A stretch of DNA of 64,000 nt, taken from NCBI GenBank assembly GCA_037349105.1, contig JAYJMM010000114.1, positions 992,001 through 1,056,000 of the forward strand, in the 5' to 3' direction. The position numbers were made by a program, and so were the translations under genes. This DNA comes from Limnomonas spitsbergensis. Its lineage: Eukaryota; Chlorophyta; Chlorophyceae; Chlamydomonadales. This document shows, in pieces, positions 41,901 to 49,615 of this stretch; within the stretch, counting starts at the first letter, position 1, and every line of letters begins with the position of its first letter. Below the pieces are notes generated by a model. That model did not search any database and was not told the origin of the DNA. It saw only the letters and a list, made by a program, of their open reading frames with translations.

Positions 41901-44900
41901 GTGTTTGAGGGTACTTGATCCCACTGCCTGCTGAGTCACCCTATCGTGTGTTTGAGGGTACTTGATCCCACTGCCTGCTGAGTCACCCTATCGTGTGTTT
42001 AAGGGTACTTGATCCCGCTGCCTGCTGAGTCACCCTATCGTGTGTTTGAGGGTACTTGATCCCGCTGCCTGCTGGTCACCCTATCGTGTGTTTGAGGGTC
42101 CTTGATCCCACTGCCTGCTGGTCACCCTATCGTGCGTTTGAGGGTACTTGATCCCACTGCCTGCTGAGTCACCCCATCGTGTGTTTGAGGGTCCTTGATC
42201 CCGCTGCCTGCTGGTCACCCTATCGTGTGTTTGAAGGTCCTTGATCCCGCTGCCTGCTGAGTCACCCTATCGTGTGTTTGAGGGTACTTGATCCCGCTGC
42301 CTGCTGGTCACCCTATCGTGTGTTTGAGGGTCCTTGATCCCGCTGCCTGCTGAGTCACCCTATCGTGTGTTTGAGGGTCCTTGATCCCGCTGCCTGCTGA
42401 GTCACCCTATCGTGTGTTTGAGGGTCCTTGATCCCGCTGCCTGCTGAGTCACCCTATCGTGTGTTTGAGGGTACTTGATCCCACTGCCTGCTGAGTCACC
42501 CCATCGTGTGTTTGAGGGTACTTGATCCCGCTGCCTGCTGAGTCACCCTATCGTGTGTTTGAGGGTACTTGATCCCACTGCCTGCTGAGTCACCCTATCG
42601 TGTGTTTGAGGGTCCTTGATCCCGCTGCCTGCTGAGTCACCCTATCGTGTGTTTGAGGGTCCTTGATCCCGCTGCCTGCTGAGTCACCCTATCTTGTGTT
42701 TAAGGGTACTTGATCCCGCTGCCTGCTGAGTCAGCGTATCGTGTGTTTGAGGGTACTTGATCCCGCTGCCTGCTGGTCACCCTATCGTGTGTTTGAGGGT
42801 CCTTGATCCCGCTGCCTGCTGAGTCACCCTATCTTGTGTTTAAGGGTACTTGATCCCGCTGCCTGCTGAGTCACCCTATCGTGTGTTTGAGGGTACTTGA
42901 TCCCGCTGCCTGCTGGTCACCCTATCGTGTGTTTGAGGGTACTTGATCCCGCTGCCTGCTGGTCACCCTATCGTGTGTTTGAGGGTACTTGATCCCGCTG
43001 CCTGCTGGTCACCCTATCGTGTGTTTGAGGGTACTTGATCCCGCTGCCTGCTGAGTCACCCTATCGTGTGTTTGAGGGTACTTGATCCCGCTGCCTGCTG
43101 AGTCACCCTATCGTGTGTTTGAGGGTACTTGATCCCACTGCCTGCTGAGTCACCCCATCGTGTGTTTGAGGGTACTTGATCCCGCTGCCTGCTGAGTCAC
43201 CCTATCGTGTGTTTGAGGGTACTTGATCCCACTGCCTGCTGAGTCACCCTATCGTGTGTTTGAGGGTCCTTGATCCCGCTGCCTGCTGAGTCACCCTATC
43301 GTGTGTTTGAGGGTACTTGATCCCGCTGCCTGCTGAGTCACCCTATCGTGTGTTTGAGGGTACTTGATCCCACTGCCTGCTGAGTCACCCTATCTTGTGT
43401 TTGAGGGTACTTGATCCCACTGCCTGCTGAGTCACCCTATCGTGTGTTTGAGGGTACTTGATCCCACTGCCTGCTGAGTCACCCTATCGTGTGTTTAAGG
43501 GTACTTGATCCCGCTGCCTGCTGAGTCACCCTATCGTGTGTTTGAGGGTACTTGATCCCGCTGCCTGCTGGTCACCCTATCGTGTGTTTGAGGGTCCTTG
43601 ATCCCACTGCCTGCTGGTCACCCTATCGTGCGTTTGAGGGTACTTGATCCCACTGCCTGCTGAGTCACCCCATCGTGTGTTTGAGGGTCCTTGATCCCGC
43701 TGCCTGCTGGTCACCCTATCGTGTGTTTGAAGGTCCTTGATCCCGCTGCCTGCTGAGTCACCCTATCGTGTGTTTGAGGGTACTTGATCCCGCTGCCTGC
43801 TGGTCACCCTATCGTGTGTTTGAGGGTCCTTGATCCCGCTGCCTGCTGAGTCACCCTATCGTGTGTTTGAGGGTCCTTGATCCCGCTGCCTGCTGAGTCA
43901 CCCTATCGTGTGTTTGAGGGTCCTTGATCCCGCTGCCTGCTGAGTCACCCTATCGTGTGTTTGAGGGTACTTGATCCCACTGCCTGCTGAGTCACCCCAT
44001 CGTGTGTTTGAGGGTACTTGATCCCGCTGCCTGCTGAGTCACCCTATCGTGTGTTTGAGGGTACTTGATCCCACTGCCTGCTGAGTCACCCTATCGTGTG
44101 TTTGAGGGTCCTTGATCCCGCTGCCTGCTGAGTCACCCTATCGTGTGTTTGAGGGTCCTTGATCCCGCTGCCTGCTGAGTCACCCTATCTTGTGTTTAAG
44201 GGTACTTGATCCCGCTGCCTGCTGAGTCAGCGTATCGTGTGTTTGAGGGTACTTGATCCCGCTGCCTGCTGGTCACCCTATCGTGTGTTTGAGGGTCCTT
44301 GATCCCGCTGCCTGCTGAGTCACCCTATCTTGTGTTTAAGGGTACTTGATCCCGCTGCCTGCTGAGTCACCCTATCGTGTGTTTGAGGGTACTTGATCCC
44401 GCTGCCTGCTGGTCACCCTATCGTGTGTTTGAGGGTACTTGATCCCGCTGCCTGCTGGTCACCCTATCGTGTGTTTGAGGGTACTTGATCCCACTGCCTG
44501 CTGAGTCACCCTATCGTGTGTTTGAGGGTACTTGATCCCACTGCCTGCTGAGTCACCCTATCGTGTGTTTGAGGGTACTTGATCCCACTGCCTGCTGAGT
44601 CACCCTATCGTGTGTTTGAGGGTACTTGATCCCACTGCCTGCTGAGTCACCCTATCGTGTGTTTGAAGGTCCTTGATCCCGCTGCCTGCTGAGTCACCCT
44701 ATCGTGTGTTTGAGGGTACTTGATCCCACTGCCTGCTGAGTCACCCTATCGTGTGTTTGAGGGTACTTGATCCCACTGCCTGCTGAGTCACCCTATCGTG
44801 TGTTTGAGGGTACTTGATCCCACTGCCTGCTGAGTCACCCTATCGTGTGTTTGAGGGTCCTTGATCCCGCTGCCTGCTGAGTCACCCTATCGTGTGTTTG

Positions 44901-45440
44901 AGGGTACTTGATCCCAATGCCTGCTGAGTATGCTATCACGTGTGTCTGACCATGATCATTCAGGCCGCCACCAACACCTTGCTTGGGCACTTCCTGTCCC
45001 TGGTCTGCTCCCTTTGGCTGCTCAACATTGTGGGCGAGGGTCGAGGGCTGAGGTTCCAGGTGAGATCTGGTCTAGTTGAGGGCCCAGGTGCCAGGTGAGA
45101 CCTGGTCTTGCGAGGCTATGGATCCAAGATATCCAGGTGCAGGGCTAATTGCACAGGCGCCCTGTCATTTAGGGCTGAGGAATGCTGGGGAGGGAATGCC
45201 TGGACCGAGCCCCTGAGAGGAGATTCCACTGAGGTCGCTTCAATCAGCTGCTTCCCTGACATACGTGACATGCGGCGCTTTGCGTCTTGTCTGTGTCTTG
45301 CTCATGCTGCTGTGCTTGGATTCGGCCTGTGTTGTATCTATGGGGTCCATGTGATGATTATGCTCACTGCCTGTGTCTGTGGCACTGTGGAAAGTGTACA
45401 GAGGTTCTTGAGGCTCAAGACGCCAAACCCCAAATCCTGA
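29993..45440 (+). CDS. DUF3611 family plastid membrane protein
   Basis: Seen exons, all phase 0: 29993-30094, 30861-31067, 32764-32913, 33496-33573, 34772-34882, 44964-45059, and a possible last exon 45402-45440. This gives about 260 residues. The first 34 residues plus the start of exon 2 look like a plastid transit peptide. Four hydrophobic segments follow: WISFWVQFTLSSVSAVILLF (77-96), LYLTLVGILAGFLSTFW, INLLGLGSTLLGIQALVGVL and NTLLGHFLSLVCSLWLL. Known: DUF3611 proteins occur in cyanobacteria and plastids of plants and algae and share F.R.GWISFWVQ, ...LDVFLVQAN.N...AHF...SLWLLN; the biochemical role is unknown. Oddities: intron 5 is 10.1 kb of satellite, introns 2 and 5 begin with tandem copies of the exon end and donor, and intron 2 ends in decayed copies of exon 3. 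The 3' end is ambiguous: an alternative acceptor at 45459 would join the frame to the LHC ORF. Confidence 0.8.
30386..30426. repeat. Short inverted repeat in DUF3611 intron 1
   Basis: TCTCTCTATTT and AAATAGAGAGA flank a 13-base loop, giving an 11-bp perfect stem. No known element is recognised. Confidence 0.6.
31045..31335 (+). repeat. Three copies of the exon 2 end with its 5' splice site
   Basis: The real exon end (CTGTGGCCTTCACGTCCCAG followed by GTGAGACC at 31068) recurs at about 31193-31215 (CTGTGGCTTTCACCCCCCAG, GTGAGAG) and about 31306-31327 (AGTGGCATTCACCTCCCAG, GTATGA). Between copies 1 and 2 the following intron stretch (AGCAGCAGC..., CACACCCGCCCATGCAC) is duplicated too, so the copied unit spanned the junction. 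Confidence 0.8.
31320..32165 (+). repeat. 28-bp minisatellite built on a 5' splice-site motif
   Basis: About thirty copies of a 28-bp unit, CTCCCAGGTATGAACATCTG plus AGCATGCC, at the start of DUF3611 intron 2. Each unit contains CAG followed by GTATGA, a good 5' splice-site match, and the array grades into the duplicated exon 2 ends just before it. Confidence 0.88.
32385..32725 (+). repeat. Decayed copies of DUF3611 exon 3 upstream of the real exon
   Basis: At about 32390-32430 and 32642-32720 the + strand reads SLYLTPVVIVS and SLYLIPVVIMARFLETFRNF, clearly related to the true exon (SLYLTLVGILAGFLSTFWNF at 32779-32838). The second copy carries a MITE insertion at its left part. Frames and splice sites are degraded. 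Confidence 0.75.
32490..32641. mobile_element. hAT-type MITE, copy 2, with 8-bp target duplication
   Basis: 152 bp with terminal repeats CAGTGCTGTGC and GCACAGCACTG, flanked by perfect 8-bp direct repeats CTCCCTGT at 32482-32489 and 32642-32649. The related exon copy at about 32390 reads GCCTCCCTGTACCTGA without the insert and serves as a paralogous empty site. This supports a hAT-superfamily origin. Confidence 0.92.
33244..33397. mobile_element. hAT-type MITE, copy 3
   Basis: 154 bp in DUF3611 intron 3. The right end GCACAGCACTG is intact and the left end has decayed (CCGTGCCGCGCAATTGCGC). Flanks GGTGCAAT and GGTGCAGT match at 7 of 8 positions and are the likely target duplication. The internal sequence aligns with the other two copies. 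Confidence 0.82.
33574..34300 (+). repeat. Telomere-like degenerate repeats in DUF3611 intron 4
   Basis: From the 5' splice site onward the intron is made of degenerate AACCCT-rich units (CTCAACCCTCAACCCTTA), then GGTGAGGA/CCAGGAAACC variants, and at about 34140-34290 three copies of a roughly 60-bp block with GCGCACCATACCTC and TTTAGGGTT. Several CTAGGTGAGG and CCAGGTGGGG motifs resemble copies of the donor. Confidence 0.65.
34296..34415 (-). repeat. Dispersed GGTTTGGTCCC family member (diverged)
   Basis: The - strand reads TTCAGCTACATCTTAGCCTA, CGGCCGCAAGGGCCTGGTG and CAGCAAGCCCCGCTGC, following the order of the best copy at 60055-60180 but with a decayed 3' part. It is located in DUF3611 intron 4. 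Confidence 0.6.
34842..35322 (+). repeat. 54-bp tandem copies of exon 5 end plus 5' splice site
   Basis: Nine copies of a 54-bp unit made of the last 41 bases of DUF3611 exon 5 (YNPVLALDVFLVQ) plus 13 intron bases GTAGGGTTTAGGG. Eight copies keep the GT donor, at 34883 and every 54 bp to 35261; the ninth has lost it (CAGGGAGG). Because 54 is a multiple of three and the unit has no stop, the frame stays open through all copies. Copies are nearly identical. Confidence 0.95.
35463..44945 (+). repeat. 9.5-kb satellite array, 47/46-bp unit, in DUF3611 intron 5
   Basis: About 200 head-to-tail copies of a 47-bp unit (GAGTCACCCTATCGTGTGTT, TGAGGGTACTTGATCCCGCT, GCCTGCT), with a 46-bp variant reading CTGGTCACCC. 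Variant positions (CCGCTG/CCACTG, GTACTT/GTCCTT, ATCGTG/ATCTTG, AGTCAGCGTA) recur in the same order over longer stretches, showing higher-order repeats of about 1.17 kb (38114 and 39281) and 1.45-1.5 kb (41242, 42692, 44188). The last unit (CCAATGCCTGCTGAGTATGC) decays about 20 bp before the acceptor at 44963. All frames contain stops; no gene lies inside. Confidence 0.95.
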
Positions 45441-45490
45441 ACCCTACAAATGTGCATAGAGGTTCCTGGGGCTCAAGACGCTGAGGAGTC
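45402..45490 (+). repeat. Duplicated 3' splice site and exon start
   Basis: TGTACAGAGGTTCTTGAGGC (from 45396) and TGTGCATAGAGGTTCCTGGG (from 45451) followed by GCTCAAGACGC are tandem copies about 58 bp apart. The first, with acceptor CAG, leads to a stop at 45438-45440. The second, with acceptor TAG at 45457-45459, is in frame with the LHC ORF. Confidence 0.7.
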
Positions 45491-45612
45491 GAGTAGATGA
45501 CAACTCGACTGTCTTTGGCAAGGGCAACTCGCTTGTCTTCAATATAGACAGCCTGCAGCCTCCCAGGGGTGGAGGCCCGTCCTCGACCCCTCGCAGCAGT
45601 AGCACCAGCAGC

Positions 45613-46758
45613 ATGGACGGCTTCTCTCAAACAGCGCTTAGTGTCGCTAAGGACCTGCAGAACTTAGTAATGGGTACATCAGGTACGGATGGGTCGAACA
45701 GCAGGAAGGCGGCGGGGGCTGCGGCATCGTCATCTTCCCGCGAGTTCTCCTCCTGGCTGAACACCAAGCCGGCGGGCCCGGGGACAAGCCGGTCGACTGA
45801 TCTAGGCGGCATCGGTGGCGGCGGCCGGCGAGGCGGGGCCTCCTCGACGCGCCCCATTGTGGGCGCGGCGTTCCCGACCGCCGCCGCTGCGTACTCGGCG
45901 GCTGTGCGGCAGATGAACATTGATAGGGAAGCAGCGGAGCAGCAGCCGCTGGTGCTGCAGAACATGCGGCGAGGTGGTCAGATTGGTGGCAGCAGCAGTG
46001 AGTCAGCGCACCGCCCGTTTGACCTGCTCATCCTGCCGACGCGTTCCTCGCTGACGTACCTGGACGGCACGCTCCCCGGTGACTACGGCTTTGACCCGCT
46101 TGGTCTCTTTGACCCTTCGAGCGGGTCGGCGGGCCTGATGAACCGGCCGTGGCTGCGATACTCGGAGATCATCCACGCGCGGTGGGCCATGCTGGGCTGC
46201 GTCGGATGTCTAGCGCCTGAGTGGCTGTCTGAGGAAGAAATCGTACCCGAGCGGACGGGCGTGCTGTGGTACCGCACGGGCTGGCTGCCGCTTGTTGGTC
46301 AGGACCTTGACGTCGGCGTCGACCCGCAGGTCCTGTTTGGGATCATGGCTGTGCTGATGTCTGCTGCGGAGCTGCTGCGCCTGCGTGACTTCCAGCAGAC
46401 CGGAGGCTTCTTCTGGCGTGCGCCGCGGTGCGTCATCCCGCCTCGCGTCGGCGAGCCGACGCAGTCCCCGGCGATGCTCTCGCTGCAGCGCATGCTGAGC
46501 AGCGATGCGACGGGCGACCCGGCGTACCCCGGCGGCGCGCTGTTCAACCCGACGGAGCTGGTTCGGGACACGAGTGCCTCGCTGGCAGACTTCAAAGAGG
46601 TCGAGCTCATCAACGGGCGCATCGCGATGGTCTCGTTCATCGGTTTCTGCGCGCAAGCTGCTGTGACGGGGAAGGGTCCGCTGCAGAACCTGCAAGACCA
46701 CCTGAATGACCCGCTGCATGAGGCCTCACTGCTCTGGGAGCCCTTTGAAGCCTTGTAG
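45613..46758 (+). CDS. Light-harvesting chlorophyll a/b-binding (LHC) family protein
   Basis: Seen: 381 codons in one exon. Residues 1-140 are low-complexity Ser/Gly/Ala-rich. The LHC core follows: YLDGTLPGDYGFDPLGLFDP (149-168), helix 1 with EIIHARWAML (185-194), a middle hydrophobic helix FGIMAVLMSAAELL (about 242-255), GDPAYPGGALFNP (301-313) and helix 3 with ELINGRIAM (331-339), then VTGKGPLQNLQDHL. Known: these Glu/Arg/Asn/His residues ligate chlorophyll and form the inter-helix ion pairs in thylakoid LHC proteins; the subfamily (LHCA, LHCB or other) cannot be fixed by eye. Odd: the leader before the core is unusually long and does not look like a typical transit peptide, and the frame is open upstream to 45460. 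A product of 432 codons or a fusion with the DUF3611 gene is possible. Confidence 0.85.
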   Translation: MDGFSQTALSVAKDLQNLVMGTSGTDGSNSRKAAGAAASSSSREFSSWLNTKPAGPGTSRSTDLGGIGGGGRRGGASSTRPIVGAAFPTAAAAYSAAVRQMNIDREAAEQQPLVLQNMRRGGQIGGSSSESAHRPFDLLILPTRSSLTYLDGTLPGDYGFDPLGLFDPSSGSAGLMNRPWLRYSEIIHARWAMLGCVGCLAPEWLSEEEIVPERTGVLWYRTGWLPLVGQDLDVGVDPQVLFGIMAVLMSAAELLRLRDFQQTGGFFWRAPRCVIPPRVGEPTQSPAMLSLQRMLSSDATGDPAYPGGALFNPTELVRDTSASLADFKEVELINGRIAMVSFIGFCAQAAVTGKGPLQNLQDHLNDPLHEASLLWEPFEAL

Positions 46759-47036
46759 ATGAGGAGAGGACTGCTGGAAAGTATGGCTGGTGGAGGTTTT
46801 GGGGGGGGCCGGCAGGGTGGGACTGACAGTGATCTGCATACTGGTACGTAATTATTGCTTTTGCACAGCCTGTTTGCTGTGAGAGAGGGAACAGGGCCTA
46901 CTGGATTTGGGACATTTTGATGATTTGGGTTGACCGATGGTTTGTGGCTGTGACGTGGTTATTTTGAGACGTGACAGTCACAATGTTGCCCTCTGTTGGC
47001 TAACAGGTCTAGTTTGCAACCCTTGTAATGCTGCAG
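46759..47036. other. LHC downstream region
   Basis: Probable 3' untranslated region and spacer. A TGTAA signal occurs at about 47024 (CTTGTAATGC), roughly 265 bp after the stop, which could be the poly(A) signal. Confidence 0.35.
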
Positions 47037-47296
47037 GCAGCAAAGGCACGCAAGGCGTCACAGCTGGGTTGATTTTCAGTATGCTTTAGGACCCGTTCAG
47101 CTTGCGCCAGGTGGTCTGAAGGAGAGCCTTGCATGTTCTGGACAGCGCGTGAATGCAGGCATAATTTCTGGAGGGTCATTTCTACAGAATCCACGCTCAT
47201 GAAATAAATCCACACGCTGATGAATGACGTTGGGTATACCGCCGCTGGGGCTCATCCATGCCAGCATTCAAGCAGCAGCCAGTGCCCAGAACGCCC
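47037..47296 (-). repeat. Segmental duplicate A (pair with 47772-48078)
   Basis: About 260 bp similar to 47772-48078, both starting GGCAAAGGCACGCAAGGCGT-like and ending CCAGTGCCCAGAAC. On the - strand copy A reads SDHLAQAERVLKHTENQPSC then DALRAFAAC, which looks like protein, and copy B keeps the same reading with one change, so an exon of an unknown gene may be the source. Copy B has extra small insertions and stops. Confidence 0.7.
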
Positions 47297-47555
47297 CCAT
47301 GGAGAGCCAGAGATCATGACCAGCCATGCATCCATGGGCCCAACATAAAAATATCAGAGCATAGGAGGTGCACAGTGTCAACAGAGGTATGTGCATGCCA
47401 TTGCATGGTGGAGCAGATGGGTGGTAGGGGCTGGCCACATGACTGCACCTGTGGGCACATGAGAGATGGCTGATCCCCTGTCTCAAACGGAGGCTGCTCC
47501 TGCCCATGGGTGCCCATGAGTGCAGGGTTGAGACACACAGGGGTACCCACCTGCT

Positions 47556-47665
47556 ATGAATGCTGCCAACTGGTCATGCACACACTCTTGTCCACACTCA
47601 TACTCACACTCCTGCTCACACTCCTGTCCACACTCCTGCCCACACTTCAGCCCGCACATGCATTA
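47556..47665 (+). repeat. CACACTC-rich simple repeat
   Basis: Runs of CACACTCCTGTCCACACTCC-type units with period about 12 lie between the two duplicated segments. Non-coding as read. Confidence 0.7.
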
Positions 47666-47771
47666 CGAGCCCATCTACTTACCCAGATCAACAGGTGTTC
47701 CTCCACTCACCCATGTTCACAGCCTGGCCTGTTATGCCATCATGATGAGTCCTTCAATGTGGGACTGTGAG

Positions 47772-48078
47772 GCAAAGGCACGCAAGGCGTCACAGCTGGG
47801 TTGACTCTCGGTATGCTTTAGGACCCGTTCAGCTTGCGCCAGGTGGTCCGAAGGAGAGCCTTACATAATATGGACAGTGCGTGAAAGCAGGACAAGGGTG
47901 CATCAATTCGGCGGGAGGGAGGATCATTCTACGATACACAGAGATTCTCTGATTCTACAGAATACCGGTACACGTTCAAAAATGAACCCGCGCGCAAATG
48001 AATCACATTGGGTATCATATGCCGTTGGAGCTCATCCAAGCGAACATTCAAGCTGCCAGTGCCCAGAACCCCTGACCC
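47772..48078 (-). repeat. Segmental duplicate B (pair with 47037-47296)
   Basis: Diverged copy of 47037-47296, with the best match over the first 130 bp (GCTTTAGGACCCGTTCAGCT) and again over the last 70 bp (GGAGCTCATCCAA). The - strand open reading SDHLAQAERVLKHTESQPSC is preserved. Confidence 0.7.
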
Positions 48079-49615
48079 AGATCGCCGAGTTAAGGGTTCC
48101 AAAGGATAAACCAGGGGGTTAGACATAAACTTTAACCTTTTTAAATCCTGAACCCTAGCCTGGTGGGCATGTTAAGTCTCGGATAACCGTTTTACTGTCC
48201 GGTCGTACGGCAAATCACAGGGGGCTGAATGGTTATCAACAGGGGGGTAACAGTGCCACAAAAACTAAGCACACGCTCCGTGGCTACCGTATACTCAAAG
48301 CATGTACTACCGTGCAAGGCTTCTATATTAACTCCCACTTACCAGGAGATGGATGCTAGATGGATGGCATACCATTTAGGGTTTGAGGAGGGGGTTTTCC
48401 ATCTCCTTTTTCGTCTTTTCCTTTCCTTTCTCCTCAAGCCTTTCGTTTCTCTTTTCCCCACAAGACAATCAGGCGCCCGCATGGTCGAGCATTTTTGGCA
48501 TGGCTCAGAGGTGTAATATCATTGGCCTGAGATTGGTTGTCTGATGAGCTACACCGGTACCAAACTTAAAACTTCCAAGTTCAAATTTTACAATTTCACA
48601 GATGAACTTCGCAGCGTTACAAAAAGTCAGGTACACAACAAGCGAGATCTTTCAGCCGGACATCATGTCGACAGCTGTATCGCTGGGCCAATGACACAAT
48701 CTAAAATGTTCGGAATACAGTTTTGGGATCAAGAATACTGCGCTATCAGCAAGCAGAATTAAAAGTGCAGAAGCAACACACCACATAGATGGAGATCTGA
48801 CAACCATCATCCCTGTTCGAAACATCGCTGACTAGGCATGCACCATAGCCCTCCCTTAGCAAGGTCATCTCAAACAACCCTCGTGAGCCTAGCTCCAAGA
48901 TCAGGGGGCGATTCCTCAAGCAAAGCAAGTTTGCCAAGAAACATCCTTAATAGAAAAGCACTGTGCCGAATGGCAGAGAGGGATGGCACGGCATCCAACT
49001 GCCACACTTTCCTGCAGAAAAGTGCCAGAATAGTGTAGAAGATGACTGTTTAAATACAAGATTGAGCCACTTGCAGCTGCCATACCTAAGCTGCTGCTAA
49101 GGTATTGCATCCAGGCCCTCTTGGCACCTGGAACAGGTAGCCCTTGACATCGGACTGACCTGGCGCATTGTGAAGAAAAATACACGCACCCCGTCACCCC
49201 CCTCCCTAGCAAAGAATGCAAACCAGGCAAGCAAGGCCGGTCGCACCTCTACCCCACTGCAACATCAACTCTGGCACACTTCCTCCTCCGGGAGACACTC
49301 GTGTGTAATAAAGGGGGGGGGAAGCGCATGGGTTCGCCACATGCACAGTGCCAAGAGTAGCCTGTCATATTTTAAGTAGAACATGCATTGCCCCCTGTCA
49401 TTCATTGGACTTTGCCGAAGCATCTATCAACTGGACTGCATTTTTGCAAACGATTTCGACGCACTCATCCGAGCAAAGGTTGGATGAGGCCAGGCTCAGC
49501 AAGCAGCTCTGACCCGCAGCATATACACAAACAAGCACGCTGCACACAAACATGCCTCTCACTCGAGTCAAGACTCACTTTGCAACAACACCTCAAACGC
49601 CCTTTTGCCCCGGAT
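48079..49615. other. Spacer; no gene recognised
   Basis: AT-richer sequence without a supported exon. It holds one AGAGGTGTAATATCATTGGC motif at 48508, related to the 56-bp array near 20 kb, and short CACCCC runs near 49190. It separates the LHC gene from the 3' end of the convergently transcribed channel gene. Confidence 0.4.

Noticed and set aside
35463..44945. CRISPR-like or other direct-repeat array with spacers
   Set aside because: Units are contiguous with no unique spacers, in a eukaryotic intron; this is a satellite.
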